64,000 nucleotides of DNA from Desulfovibrio psychrotolerans (GCF_013340305.1 NZ_BLVP01000008.1:297408-361407), one strand, 5' to 3'; counted from the stretch's first letter, positions 1-8,830 are shown. Notes: a model not told the origin generated them from the sequence alone. Made by a program: numbers and translations.

Positions 1-152
1 GGAAAATCCCGGTGGGCATGCGCGGGCCGACCGGACGGGCTTTCACCTGTACCAGACTCCGCAGGGCAGGGCAAAGGCTTTTCCCGCCCCGCGTTACGGG
101 CGCACGGGCACATGCCCTTTTCATTCTGGGCGGTTGGCGTTACAGGGTATGC
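1..152. other. Window edge, no assignable gene
   Basis: All three forward frames are open here because of the high GC content, so frame openness does not identify a gene. Frame 1 ends with TGA at 154-156, which would overlap the ATG at 153 of the next gene as ATGA, the same junction seen between the first two glycosyltransferase genes. The stretch may therefore be the 3' end of an upstream gene of the same operon, but the encoded residues are not recognisable. Confidence 0.3.
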
Positions 153-1364
153 ATGACCGCAAATACCGTCAGAGTGCTGCATGTGGCAGGCAGCCTTGGA
201 ACCGGAGGAACGGAAAAGGTGATGCAGCTTTTTGCCGCGCATCTGGACCGCACCCGGTTTCAGACCGCCGTGCTTGCCGCAGAGGACGGCCCGCGGGGTG
301 CACTGCTGCGCGAGGCAGGCATTCCCACCTTTGTGGGGGCGGACGCGGGCAGGGTGCTGGAGCGGTTCGGCCCGCAGGTGGTGCATGTACACCGGGCGGG
401 CTGGGCAGAGCCGGAGGCGCTGCGGCCCCTGCGGCTTTACCGGCGTAACGCCCTGCGTGCGGGCAGGCGGGTGGTGCTGGTGGAAACCAACGTCTTCGGC
501 AGGCACGACCCCTCGCCGGGAGCGGCGGACATTGACGCCACACTCTTCGTTTCGCATTTCTGCGCAAGGCGGTATGCGGCGGAACACGGCATTGCCACGG
601 TGCCGCCGCGCTACCATGTGGTCTACAATCCTGTGGATACCGACTTTTTTGCAGACCATACACCTGCACCGGAAGAGAGGGATTATGCCCGGCCTGTCAT
701 AGGGCGTATTTCCCGGCCCGACCCCGGCAAGTGGTCGCCGCTGGCGCTGGATTTTCTGCCGCCCGTGGTGCGCGCCCTGCCGCAGTGCCGTTACCGCATC
801 ATCGGCGGCATTGAGCAGGCGAGACGGTTTGTGACGGAAAACAATCTTGCCGACCATGTGGAATTTCTGCCGCCTGTGCTTACGGAGGCGGGTCTTGCGG
901 CGTTTTTCAATTCCGTATCGTTGCTGGCGCACGCCAATGACGCGGGAGAGAGCTTCGGGCTGGTCATTGCGGAAGCCATGGCCTGCGGGTTGCCCGTTGT
1001 CACGCATCCGGCACGGGGTATGCGGGATAATGCCCAACTGGAACTGGTGGAGCACGGCGTAACCGGGCTGGTGGCGGACACGGCTGAGGAGTATGCGCAG
1101 GCGGTGCTGTGGCTGCTGCGGAATCCGGATGAGGCACGCCGTATGGGAAGTGCGGGCAGAGACAAGGCCCGGCGGCTGTTCCGGGTGCGCACCGTAACAG
1201 CGCAGCTTGAGGCGGTGTATTGTTCACTGCTCTTTCCGGCGGCGGGTGGCGGGCAGGCCAAGCATGCCGGGCAGGCCGGGCATGCCGGGCAGGCCGGACA
1301 GGGCGTACGGGCCTCGGACAGCAGGGAAGACGGCGCGGAGCCTTTGCGAGGGAGTGGGCTATGA
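153..1364 (+). CDS. Glycosyltransferase, GT4-like
   Basis: Predicted 403-residue cytosolic glycosyltransferase of the GT-B fold, probably moving a sugar onto a surface polysaccharide or lipopolysaccharide. The N-terminal Rossmann half opens with VRVLHVAGSLGTGGTEKV (a nucleotide-sugar GT4 start), and the C-terminal half has ESFGLVIAEAMACGLPVV, the E-x7-E motif that binds the donor nucleotide sugar in GT4 enzymes. The ATG at 153 is preferred over a GTG at 12 because homology begins right after it. The C-terminus carries a short repetitive tail (GQAGHAGQAGQ, about residues 366-382). The stop overlaps the next start as ATGA, so the two genes are translationally coupled. Donor and acceptor cannot be told from sequence. 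Confidence 0.85.
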   Translation: MTANTVRVLHVAGSLGTGGTEKVMQLFAAHLDRTRFQTAVLAAEDGPRGALLREAGIPTFVGADAGRVLERFGPQVVHVHRAGWAEPEALRPLRLYRRNALRAGRRVVLVETNVFGRHDPSPGAADIDATLFVSHFCARRYAAEHGIATVPPRYHVVYNPVDTDFFADHTPAPEERDYARPVIGRISRPDPGKWSPLALDFLPPVVRALPQCRYRIIGGIEQARRFVTENNLADHVEFLPPVLTEAGLAAFFNSVSLLAHANDAGESFGLVIAEAMACGLPVVTHPARGMRDNAQLELVEHGVTGLVADTAEEYAQAVLWLLRNPDEARRMGSAGRDKARRLFRVRTVTAQLEAVYCSLLFPAAGGGQAKHAGQAGHAGQAGQGVRASDSREDGAEPLRGSGL

Positions 1365-2788
1365 TACGTGATCTGCTGCATGCGTATACCGCTGCGGTAC
1401 TGCCGTTCAGGCTGGGAGCGGCTGTCCTGCCTGCGGCAGAACCGCAGGCATTGCAGACACAGGCCATGCTCGCGGGACGCGTGCGGCAGGCGTTGCGCGT
1501 GGCAGAGCGTGCGGGCAGGCCCCATTTCCTGCTGCTGGGGGCGGGTGACGGGCTGCTGGCCGATGCCCTTGCCGACACGTTGCCGGACGGCGTGACCATG
1601 ACCGTTGTGGAGTTGCAGCCGGAGCGTGTACGGCAGGCCATGCAGCAGGGGCGGCTCGGCTGGTGGCAGCGTGCGGGCAGGCACCGGCTGGTGGCGGATG
1701 CCTCTCCATGGGCAGTGCTGGTGCTGCTGGCGCAGGCGGGTCTGGACCCACGCGCGGCGACTATGATGCTGCATCCGCAGTTGCCGGAAGATGAGCGGGA
1801 GTCCCTTCGCCGGTGGCAGAGGCTGTTTGCGGGGGCGCATGCCGTATTCTGCTGTGCGGACCATCAATTGGGCCATGCTGCGGACAATGAATCGGGCCAT
1901 ACAGCGGGGCACCCATTGAGCCATACGGCGAGTTTGACATTGGGACTTATCGTGCACCCCGATGAGCCGGGGCTGGAAGATTTTTTTGCACAGGTTCCCG
2001 CGTGGCTGCACGAGGTGGTGGTGGTTTGGGACGCCCCGCAGGTTCCCGCCGCCGCAGCGGTTTCCGCAGCCTGTGCTGTGCCGGTGCGGCACAGTGCCCG
2101 GCCTCTTGAAGGAGATTTTGCCGCGCAGCGCAATTCTGTGCTTGCGCTTTGCAATACGGAGTGGATACTTTTTCTGGATGGTGACGAACGCCTGCCTGCC
2201 GGTACGTGGAACGCACTGCCGGTGCTTATGAAAGCCGACTTCCGCAGAGCGGTATCGCAGAGGAACGAAGCTGCGGAAACAGAGCAGGCCGTGCACGCCG
2301 CGGGGCAGGCATCCTGCCCGGAATGCCGTTCCGGCATGGAAGCAGGAAGCGTGGGCGGGTTTGCCTTTCCGCGCTGGACCCGCGTGGGCGATGCGCAGAC
2401 CTGCCGTGCCGGATTCGGGCTGTGGCCCGACATGCAGTTGCGGCTGCTGCGTCCGGGCACGCAGACAAGATTTGAAAACAAGGTGCATGAGGCCGTACGC
2501 GGGCTGTCCGGCCCTGTCGCCGTGATGCTTACCGGGCACATGGACCACTTCAGCCACGTATGGAAAGACCCGCAGACGCTGGCGGGCAGGCTGAGCGTGT
2601 TTGACGATGCGGCAGGCCGTACGGGCATGCACCGGCTGAATGAGGAATATCCCGGCGTGCCGTGTGCTGTGCTGCGCGCGCTGGAAAAGGATGCCGGGCC
2701 CATAGGCGCAACGGAGCATGGGACCGGAGGCGACCCCGCGTGTAAACCGGACCGGGAGGTCTGTCTGGTGCTGCCCGGCACTGTGTGA
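1361..2788 (+). CDS. Glycosyltransferase family 2 with N-terminal Rossmann-like domain
   Basis: Predicted 475-residue two-part protein. The C-terminal part (about residues 190-440) resembles GT2 enzymes of the WaaE/KdtX type: a stretch beginning LGLIVHPDEPGLEDFFAQV, then EWILFLDGDERL, where DGD is the expected metal/donor-binding DxD. It also has LWPDMQLRLLRP and a HxxxHFSH-like segment near the end. The N-terminal part (about 1-170) contains HFLLLGAGDGLLADAL followed by VVELQPERV, the layout of a SAM- or nucleotide-binding Rossmann fold. I infer either a methyltransferase-like domain or a structural relic. It starts inside the stop of the upstream glycosyltransferase (ATGA), so both probably act on the same glycan. 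Confidence 0.75.
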   Translation: MIRDLLHAYTAAVLPFRLGAAVLPAAEPQALQTQAMLAGRVRQALRVAERAGRPHFLLLGAGDGLLADALADTLPDGVTMTVVELQPERVRQAMQQGRLGWWQRAGRHRLVADASPWAVLVLLAQAGLDPRAATMMLHPQLPEDERESLRRWQRLFAGAHAVFCCADHQLGHAADNESGHTAGHPLSHTASLTLGLIVHPDEPGLEDFFAQVPAWLHEVVVVWDAPQVPAAAAVSAACAVPVRHSARPLEGDFAAQRNSVLALCNTEWILFLDGDERLPAGTWNALPVLMKADFRRAVSQRNEAAETEQAVHAAGQASCPECRSGMEAGSVGGFAFPRWTRVGDAQTCRAGFGLWPDMQLRLLRPGTQTRFENKVHEAVRGLSGPVAVMLTGHMDHFSHVWKDPQTLAGRLSVFDDAAGRTGMHRLNEEYPGVPCAVLRALEKDAGPIGATEHGTGGDPACKPDREVCLVLPGTV

Positions 2789-2876
2789 ACGGTACACGCC
2801 CCGTACGGGGAAGCACTCCGCATTGTGGCGGAAGTATCCCGGCGGCAGGAAGAACAGATTGCCGAAAGGAGTTTTT

Positions 2877-3845
2877 GTGCAGATACGGTGCCCCAGATGC
2901 GAGTATTCCAAAGAACTGGATGATGCCGCCATTCCGGCGGAAATGGTCTATGCCACCTGCCCCGAGTGCGGGGAAAGGTTCCGTTTCCGGCAACCGGAGC
3001 AGGCTGGTGTTCCGGCTGACCCGGCACTGTCCGGCGGAGCGGTGCGGGAATTTTTTCTGGATGCGGAGGCGGGGCAGCAGGCAGCCCCGGAAAAGCCGTA
3101 TGAAATCCCCGGCGTACAGGCCGGGCGCGAGGAGCAGGGTGGCCGTGCGTATGGGAATGCCCCGGCCGGTCACGGGAATTACGGTGCGGAGTCGGGCGGC
3201 AATCCCGGAACCGCGCAGCCGGAGCTTCCCCGCATTCCGTGGGCGTGGCGCAGCCAGATAGGCTGGGCTTCCGCCTTTGTCCATACCGTGCGCGAGGTAC
3301 TCTCCGCCCCGCCGGTCTTTTTTTCCCGCTCCGGCAATGACTGGAAGCGCGCCGGAGCCATGACATTCTATGTCATCAGTTCCGCGCTGGGCGTTCTTTT
3401 CGCCCAGATGTGGGCATGGGCCATGGATACCTTTCTGGGGGATGTCCTTTCGGAAGGGGCACTGGCTGCTGCCGGAGGCGGTTTTCCCGGATGGAGCGCG
3501 GCACTGGGGGTAACGGCCGTGGTTCTGGTGCTCGGGCCGCTGTTCTTTTTTGTGTCGGCGGGCATCCTGCACGCGGGATTGAGTGTTGTGAAGGGCGCGC
3601 CAAGAGGATTCGGGGCAACGGCCAACGTGGTCGCCTTTTCCCTGAGCGCGAACATGTTCTACCTGGTGCCGTTTATCGGGCAGTATCTGGCGGTTATTTT
3701 CGGCATTTACGCGCTGGTTGTGGGCATGAAATACGCCCACGGGGTAAACGTGTGGCGCGTTGCGGCCGGACTGCTCATGCCCTTTCTGTTCATTATGGCG
3801 TTCTATGTCGTGGCACTTGTGGTGGTTTATTCCCGTGGTGCGTAA
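2877..3845 (+). CDS. Zinc-ribbon/YIP1-type membrane protein (paralogue 1)
   Basis: Predicted 322-residue membrane protein. The N-terminus has the motif IRCPRCEYSKELDD, then ATCPECGERFRFR: two CxxC pairs about 25 residues apart, as in the MJ0042-type zinc finger. A low-complexity hydrophilic linker follows (about residues 45-115), then a C-terminal half with about five hydrophobic segments of the YIP1 type (from about residue 160). The GTG start at 2877 is chosen because AAGGAG lies just upstream and the zinc ribbon then begins at residue 3, as in its two paralogues at 4903 and 8990. The gene follows the glycosyltransferases by 88 bases. Function unknown; the layout suggests a cytosolic metal-binding head on a membrane anchor. 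Confidence 0.75.
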   Translation: MQIRCPRCEYSKELDDAAIPAEMVYATCPECGERFRFRQPEQAGVPADPALSGGAVREFFLDAEAGQQAAPEKPYEIPGVQAGREEQGGRAYGNAPAGHGNYGAESGGNPGTAQPELPRIPWAWRSQIGWASAFVHTVREVLSAPPVFFSRSGNDWKRAGAMTFYVISSALGVLFAQMWAWAMDTFLGDVLSEGALAAAGGGFPGWSAALGVTAVVLVLGPLFFFVSAGILHAGLSVVKGAPRGFGATANVVAFSLSANMFYLVPFIGQYLAVIFGIYALVVGMKYAHGVNVWRVAAGLLMPFLFIMAFYVVALVVVYSRGA

Positions 3846-3860
3846 CGGCTGGCGGCAGGC

Positions 3861-4481
3861 ATGACGGACGCCGGAGAACAGCCGCACAAGGTCCGTGGCT
3901 GGGCGCAGGGGGTTGTGCAGACCCTGCGTTTCGCATTGTGGCATCCCTCCCGTCTGTACGGCAGGCCGTTTACGGGTGCTGTGGACTGGCGGGCCATCCA
4001 TTTTGCCATAGGCGTGACGGCTCTTGTGCCCCTTGCGGAACAGGTGCTTCTGTACGCCCTTATTCCCCTAGTGAACAGCATGCTGCCCTTGCCGGTGCTG
4101 GTGCTGTTTCTCCCCCCAAGGTTGAGCGCAGAGGAATTGTTCCGCGCGGTGGTGCTGGTGCCCGGTATGCTGCCTATACTGCTCATGGTGTATGCGGCTG
4201 TGCTGCACGCACTGCTGTGGCTGGCAGAATCCGGCGAACGGGGCTATGGCGTGACATTGCAATGCGCCTGCTTTTGCATGGGCAGCATGGTCTTCCGGCT
4301 GCTGCCCTATGGCGGCGGGTATGTGGCGGCAACATGGTGGCTGGGATTGCTGGCAGCAGGGCTGCATTACGGGCATGGCTCGCCATGGCACAGGGTGCTG
4401 CCGGTGGTGGCGCTGCATGTGGCGGCGTTTGCGTGGTTGGTGGCGTTGGCAAACGGCTGGGTGGACCGTCCCCCGCTGTGA
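3861..4481 (+). CDS. YIP1-like integral membrane protein without zinc ribbon
   Basis: Predicted 206-residue membrane protein. After about 45 hydrophilic residues (including HPSRLYGRPF, recalling the 'P..ff' entry motif of YIP1-family proteins) come five or so hydrophobic segments, roughly at residues 48-75, 80-95, 98-125, 133-155 and 160-200. It starts 15 bases after the zinc-ribbon protein upstream and has the same membrane-domain layout, so it looks like a companion or a paralogue that lost or never had the ribbon. No catalytic motif is visible. Function unknown. Confidence 0.6.
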   Translation: MTDAGEQPHKVRGWAQGVVQTLRFALWHPSRLYGRPFTGAVDWRAIHFAIGVTALVPLAEQVLLYALIPLVNSMLPLPVLVLFLPPRLSAEELFRAVVLVPGMLPILLMVYAAVLHALLWLAESGERGYGVTLQCACFCMGSMVFRLLPYGGGYVAATWWLGLLAAGLHYGHGSPWHRVLPVVALHVAAFAWLVALANGWVDRPPL

Positions 4482-4902
4482 GACTGCTGAACGGCCCCTG
4501 TGCGCGAACGTGCACGCCGGCTTGCAGGCCTCCTGACGCATGGGGCGGCATGGCTGTGTGACGCGTGTGCCCGGCTGTTTTTTGCGCGGACGGTGGCGTC
4601 ATTACGTATCATTACGCATTATTACGCATTATTGCGTATCGTTGCGTATCATTACGTGTCATTACGTATCGTCCGGTATGGGGGCATGGTCTTTCCCATT
4701 TGCAGGCGCATGCCGCCGGAAATGCGGCGGACTGGTGTCCGGCAGGAAGATGTTTGCCCCCCGGACGTTTTTTCCGTACAAGTCTTTCTCCGCCGGAACG
4801 CCGTGCGGAAAAGCCGTATTGCGTTCGATGCCCGTGACTGTTTGCAGGTTCGTCGCATACGGATGACCCAGGCCGCTGTATACCCTTGTCCAAGGATGCC
4901 GT
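4482..4902. other. Intergenic region with a 10-bp repeat array and a hairpin
   Basis: No gene recognised. It holds the seven-unit 10-bp array at 4601-4670 and a short GC hairpin (CCGCCG GAAATG CGGCGG, about 4711-4730). The hairpin lacks a T-tract, so it is not called a terminator. No convincing promoter hexamers were found upstream of the gene at 4903. Confidence 0.6.
4601..4670. repeat. 10-bp tandem array, seven units
   Basis: Seven consecutive 10-mers in exact register: ATTACGTATC, ATTACGCATT, ATTACGCATT, ATTGCGTATC, GTTGCGTATC, ATTACGTGTC, ATTACGTATC. The consensus is ATTACGYATY. The unit is AT-rich against a GC-rich background and the period is close to one helical turn. The array lies about 230 bases upstream of the zinc-ribbon gene at 4903. 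Confidence 0.9.
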
Positions 4903-5985
4903 ATGGAGATTCGTTGCCCAGAGTGCGCCTATTCCCGCGAGGTGGATGAAGCTTCGCTCCGTCCTTCGCTGACCATGGCGACCTGCCCGCAGTGCGGGAC
5001 CAGATTCCGGTTCCGGGAACCGGATAAGGCCGATTTTCTGCTGGAGCCTGAATCGGACAGACCCCGCGGCGATGATGCGGATGCCTTGCCCACTCAGTGG
5101 GAGGCCGACCAGATTTCCGACCAGATTTCGGGCCAGATTTCCGATCAGATTTCCGGCCAAAATTCGGACCCACTTTCAGACCCAATGTCGGGTCAGGCTT
5201 CTGAGCCGCTTGCGGACAAGGAAATGCCGAAAAGCAGCGGCAGGCAGCCGGATGTATCCGCCCGCCGCCCCCCGGATGAGGAAGAAGCGAGGAGCCGCAA
5301 CGCCGACCAGGCAGAGCGCACCCCGCAAGACTTCCATCGGCGGCAGGATGGCACAGGCGAGGCAGAGGAACGCACAGCCCCCGGACAGGGCACCCGCATG
5401 GAACCGTGGGCCTATGTGCGTGAAGCCGGATTCATCCCCGCCTTTGTGGAGACCACCCGCCAGATTCTGCTGGCTCCGCAGTATTTTTTTTCCTCCCTCG
5501 GCAAAGACGTCCCCTTTGTCTACCCCTTCGCCTATTACCTGCTGGTTTCCGTAATCGGCATTCTTGCCGAAACGCTGTGGCAGACCGTGGTGGGCAACCC
5601 CATCCTGCCGGAAGCCTTTTCCGGTGCCGTGGAATCTCCCGGTGAGCTTGCGGCCATTCTCCTGTTCAGTCCCGTCATTATGACGCTCTACCTGTATGTG
5701 CTGGGAGGCGTGCTGCATCTGGTGCTTGTGCTTACAGGCGTGACCCGTGGAAGCGCCAATACCACGCTGCGTGTGGTGTGCTATTCCGGCGCGGCAGACC
5801 TGCTGAGCCTTGTGCCGGTGGTGGGCACCCTGCTGGGCGGCCTTGTGCGGCTCTGGCTCATTGCCGTGGGGCTTAAAGCCGCCTACGGTACCGGCTATGG
5901 GCGTATCCTGCCCGCGCTGGGCGTGCTGTTGCTGGTGCTGTTCATCTTCGTACTCGTGGTCATGCGCGATGCAGGCGTGGTGTAG
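4903..5985 (+). CDS. Zinc-ribbon/YIP1-type membrane protein (paralogue 2)
   Basis: Predicted 360-residue paralogue of the protein at 2877. The N-terminus reads IRCPECAYSREVDE, then ATCPQCGTRFRFRE (two CxxC pairs). A long polar linker follows (about residues 50-165) containing a four-residue tandem repeat, DQIS/GQIS, repeated about seven times with drift (residues about 68-98). The C-terminal half has about five membrane segments of YIP1 type, starting with the conserved entry segment AGFIPAFVETTRQILLAPQY. AAGGA sits a few bases upstream of the ATG. Function unknown; a metal- or nucleic-acid-binding cytosolic head tethered to the inner membrane is an inference. Confidence 0.75.
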   Translation: MEIRCPECAYSREVDEASLRPSLTMATCPQCGTRFRFREPDKADFLLEPESDRPRGDDADALPTQWEADQISDQISGQISDQISGQNSDPLSDPMSGQASEPLADKEMPKSSGRQPDVSARRPPDEEEARSRNADQAERTPQDFHRRQDGTGEAEERTAPGQGTRMEPWAYVREAGFIPAFVETTRQILLAPQYFFSSLGKDVPFVYPFAYYLLVSVIGILAETLWQTVVGNPILPEAFSGAVESPGELAAILLFSPVIMTLYLYVLGGVLHLVLVLTGVTRGSANTTLRVVCYSGAADLLSLVPVVGTLLGGLVRLWLIAVGLKAAYGTGYGRILPALGVLLLVLFIFVLVVMRDAGVV

Positions 5986-6449
5986 GCTTTTTTACAGCAG
6001 TCCTGCGGATTGCCGGTTTTTCCCCTTTCTTCCTTTCCTCCTGCTTCCTGCCTTAGCCGACATCGTCGAGCCTGGCCGATGTGTCTGACAGATATGTCTG
6101 ACAGATATTCCTGGCCAATATTTCTGACAGATGTTTCTGGCTGCCCTACATTAGGGGAAGGCGGGTATGCCGCACCCCCGAAACCTCACCGGTTCTTCCC
6201 CTTGCCCGCTGGCGGTGGGCATGGTTTCATCATACGGTTCAAGGGCTTGTCCGTTCGGAGGTTGCTTAGGCAACCGGCTGCACCATGAGTCGTCCCTGTT
6301 CCGGGTCTGCCCGGCGGGAATCCACTGCCTTTCGCACAAAGACCTTCCTGATCTTGCCGCGCCATGCATCTTTTGACGGACATCCCCCCGTAGGGTGGTG
6401 GTGCGTCTGCTGCCCTCCGTATTCTGAAAACGCTATCACAGGAGGTGTC
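5986..6449. other. Intergenic region upstream of the amino-acid transporter
   Basis: No gene recognised. It contains the 13-bp repeat array at 6067-6144. A TTGACG at about 6374 is followed too soon (12 bases) by TAGGGT to be a normal sigma-70 promoter. No riboswitch pattern was seen. Confidence 0.5.
6067..6144. repeat. 13-bp degenerate tandem array, six units
   Basis: Six 13-base units in register: CGAGCCTGGCCGA, TGTGTCTGACAGA, TATGTCTGACAGA, TATTCCTGGCCAA, TATTTCTGACAGA, TGTTTCTGGCTGC. Units two, three and five share the core TCTGACAGA. The array lies in the leader region between the zinc-ribbon gene and the amino-acid-binding protein gene. Confidence 0.8.
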
Positions 6450-7250
6450 ATGAACATGCTGAAACGTATTACCGAGCTTGCCGTTGTCCTGCTTTTGCTT
6501 GCCGTCGTTGCGGGATGCTCTGATGAAAAGGAGGATTCGCTTGCCCGCGTGAAAAAGGCGGGGGAGATCAGCTTTGCCATGAGCGGCGGATATCCGCCAT
6601 TCAATTTTTACGATGCCGAGAACCGGCTTACCGGGTTTGACGTGGATGTGGCCGAAGAGGTGGCCCGTCGTATGGGCGTTGCCCTGCGGCCTGTGACAAC
6701 GGAGTGGAGCGGCATTATCGAAGGACTCCGCGCCGGAACGTATGATGGCATTCTGGGCAGCATGGCCGTTACCGAGAGTCGGCAGCGCGTGGTGAATTTT
6801 TCCATTCCCTACTACTATTCCGGGGCGCAGGTGATGGTGCGTACGGGCGATGACGGAGCCACCGGTCCCGTTACCGATGTTGCGCAGCTGGAAGGGAAAA
6901 CCATCGGCGTGGTGACGGGAACCACCTTTGAGGAGGACGCCAAGGGGCTGAAGGCCGGAGAGGTGCGGTTATACAAGGATGATACCCAGACCCTGATGGA
7001 ACTGGGCAACGGCGTGGTGGATGCCGTGATCACCGACCGAGTGGTCGGCGTGAACGCCATGAACGCAGGCAGGTTCAAGGTTACCATGCTGGGTGGTCCC
7101 TTGCGCAGCGAGAATATTGCCGTTGCCATAAACAAGGCCGACGACACACTGCTTGCAGAGGTGAACACCGTGCTGAAGGCTATGCATGATGACGGCACCC
7201 TTGCCGGTCTGAGCAGAAAGTGGCTGGGTGTGGACATAACCACCCGCTGA
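6450..7250 (+). CDS. Polar amino-acid ABC transporter, substrate-binding lipoprotein
   Basis: Predicted 266-residue periplasmic binding protein of family 3 (the HisJ/GlnH/FliY type), delivering a polar amino acid to the permease encoded downstream. The N-terminus is a lipoprotein signal with VVAGC, Cys23 being the lipidated residue. The mature part begins with the family pattern KKAGEISFAMSGGYPPFNFY, then LTGFDVDVAEEVARRMG and WSGIIEGLRAGTYDGIL, the usual ligand-binding framework. GGAGGT lies 4-9 bases upstream of the ATG at 6450. The permease gene follows after 174 bases and the ATPase after that. The exact amino acid cannot be read from sequence. Confidence 0.9.
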   Translation: MNMLKRITELAVVLLLLAVVAGCSDEKEDSLARVKKAGEISFAMSGGYPPFNFYDAENRLTGFDVDVAEEVARRMGVALRPVTTEWSGIIEGLRAGTYDGILGSMAVTESRQRVVNFSIPYYYSGAQVMVRTGDDGATGPVTDVAQLEGKTIGVVTGTTFEEDAKGLKAGEVRLYKDDTQTLMELGNGVVDAVITDRVVGVNAMNAGRFKVTMLGGPLRSENIAVAINKADDTLLAEVNTVLKAMHDDGTLAGLSRKWLGVDITTR

Positions 7251-7424
7251 GTTGCGGCTCATTCTGCCGGTTGAAGCCCCTGCGCATACGGAGGCCAGAC
7301 CTGTCCGGTGTGCGCTTTCCGGTATACGTTTCCCGGCATCCCCTGTTCGGTATAGGCGGCGTGGAGACGGCACTGGTTCGTCTTCCGCCCCCTGCCGGCT
7401 CACCCTTCAACGGGAAAGGCCTTC

Positions 7425-8081
7425 ATGTATTTTGATTTTTCCTCTCTCCCAAACTATGTTCCCTATTTTCTTCCGGCAGCGTGGATGACCCTCAAGATTA
7501 CGGTGCTGGGCATCCTGCTGGGGCTGGTGCTCGGACTCGGCACAGCCTTTCTGCGTATTTCGGAACGGCTGGTTTTCAATATTCCGGCCCGCGCTTACAT
7601 CTATCTGATACGCGGAACGCCTCTGCTGCTGCAATTGCTGTTCATCTACTTCGGTCTGCGCGGTCTTCTGGGCCTGAACGCCCTTACCTCCGCCGTGCTG
7701 GCGCTGGGCATACACAACGGGGCGTATATAGCAGAAATATTCCGGGGGGCCATTGTTTCCATCTCTAATGGGCAGATGGAAGCGGCGCGCAGTCTCGGCA
7801 TGTCGTACCCGCGCGCCATGGTGCGCATAATCCTGCCTCAGGCATGCAAGCGTGCCATCCCGCCCATGGGCAACCAGTTCATCATTGCGCTCAAGGATTC
7901 GTCGCTTGCGAGCACCATCACCATCAACGAACTGCTGCTCAAATCGCAGCAGCTTGCCTCATCAAACTTCATGATGATGGAAATGCTCTTTATCGCTGCA
8001 ATATTTTATCTGTTTTATACGGCACTGTTCAGTTGGCTGTTCCGCAGGCTGGAACAGCGTCTGGACGTTTCCGGTGCCTGA
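7425..8081 (+). CDS. Polar amino-acid ABC transporter permease
   Basis: Predicted 218-residue inner-membrane permease of the His/Glu/Gln/Arg/opine family. It has the normal length and five or so membrane segments. The cytoplasmic EAA loop is clear: GQMEAARSLGMSYPRAMVRIILPQA (about residues 112-136, coupling helix to the ATPase), and an N-terminal IRGTPLLLQLLFIYF motif typical of the family is present near residue 64. It sits between the binding protein and the ATPase gene, with 11 bases to the latter, and probably works as a homodimer since no second permease gene is present. Confidence 0.92.
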   Translation: MYFDFSSLPNYVPYFLPAAWMTLKITVLGILLGLVLGLGTAFLRISERLVFNIPARAYIYLIRGTPLLLQLLFIYFGLRGLLGLNALTSAVLALGIHNGAYIAEIFRGAIVSISNGQMEAARSLGMSYPRAMVRIILPQACKRAIPPMGNQFIIALKDSSLASTITINELLLKSQQLASSNFMMMEMLFIAAIFYLFYTALFSWLFRRLEQRLDVSGA

Positions 8082-8092
8082 AGGAGTAGCGT

Positions 8093-8830
8093 ATGACAAA
8101 CACGCCGGTTATAGAAATACGGAATCTGAACAAGTGGTTCGGGGAGCACCATGTTCTTCGGGGAATAGACCTTGAAGTCATGCCCTCTGACGTGGTGGTG
8201 GTTATCGGTGCCAGTGGTTCAGGCAAGAGCACGCTGCTCAGATGCGTTAACTATCTGGAATCGTACGACGAGGGAGAAATTCGCGTGGCCGGGCAGGTGG
8301 TGCGTGGCGAAGAACCTTTTATTAACTCGCTGCGGGCCAAGGTGGGCATGGTTTTTCAGCATTTTAACCTGTTCCCCCACATGACGGTCATGGGCAATGT
8401 GATAGAGGGGCCCACACAGGTGCGCCGTATGCCCGCAAAGCAGGCGCGGGAACTGGGGCGGCATTATCTGGAAAAAGTGGGTCTGGAAGAGAAGAAGGAT
8501 GCCTACCCCGCCACGCTTTCCGGCGGGCAGAAGCAGCGGGTGGCCATTGCGCGTGCCCTTGCCATGGAGCCGGAGGTCATGTTGTTTGACGAACCCACCT
8601 CCGCGCTGGACCCCGAACTGGTCGGCGAGGTGCTTTCCGTTATGCGGCAACTGGCGGATGACGGTATGACCATGATGGTGGTGACACACGAAATGGGGTT
8701 TGCGCGCGAGGTGGCGGATTACGCAGTATTCATGGATGAGGGTGTTATTCTTGAGCGTGGCAGGCCGGATGCGCTGTTTTCCGCTCCGGCACATGCGCGC
8801 ACGCAGGAGTTTCTGGGGCAGATACTGTAG
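8093..8830 (+). CDS. Polar amino-acid ABC transporter ATPase (GlnQ-type)
   Basis: Predicted 245-residue ATP-binding subunit powering uptake by the permease encoded just upstream. Walker [10 protein letters not shown] is at about residues 39-47, the Q-loop is in [12 protein letters not shown], the ABC signature [16 protein letters not shown] starts near residue 142, Walker B is [12 protein letters not shown] and the switch histidine is in [11 protein letters not shown]. Length and order are standard for the GlnQ/HisP group. GGAG precedes the ATG. It closes the three-gene transporter; the next gene has its own promoter. Confidence 0.95.
   Translation: MTNTPVIEIRNLNKWFGEHHVLRGIDLEVMPSDVVVVIGASGSGKSTLLRCVNYLESYDEGEIRVAGQVVRGEEPFINSLRAKVGMVFQHFNLFPHMTVMGNVIEGPTQVRRMPAKQARELGRHYLEKVGLEEKKDAYPATLSGGQKQRVAIARALAMEPEVMLFDEPTSALDPELVGEVLSVMRQLADDGMTMMVVTHEMGFAREVADYAVFMDEGVILERGRPDALFSAPAHARTQEFLGQIL

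Noticed and set aside
791-2932. Very long open frame on the minus strand opposite the glycosyltransferases (and similar ones at 1864-3366 and 2550-4001)
   Set aside because: The frame is open only because of high GC; its product is Cys/His/Arg-rich with no domain, while the plus strand encodes recognisable glycosyltransferases and a zinc-ribbon protein.
4601-4670. CRISPR array or replication-origin iterons
   Set aside because: Units are 10 bases with no spacers, far below CRISPR repeat length, and there is no cas, dnaA or rep gene nearby.
4711-4730. Hairpin CCGCCG-GAAATG-CGGCGG as a terminator
   Set aside because: No T-tract follows and the stem is only six pairs.
4540-4949. Small proteins encoded across the 10-bp array
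   Set aside because: Peptides in all frames are merely translations of the repeat (runs of Tyr, His, Arg, Ile) with no ribosome binding site.
6374-6400. Sigma-70 promoter TTGACG ... TAGGGT before the gene at 6450
   Set aside because: Only 12 bases separate the hexamers, too few for sigma-70 recognition.
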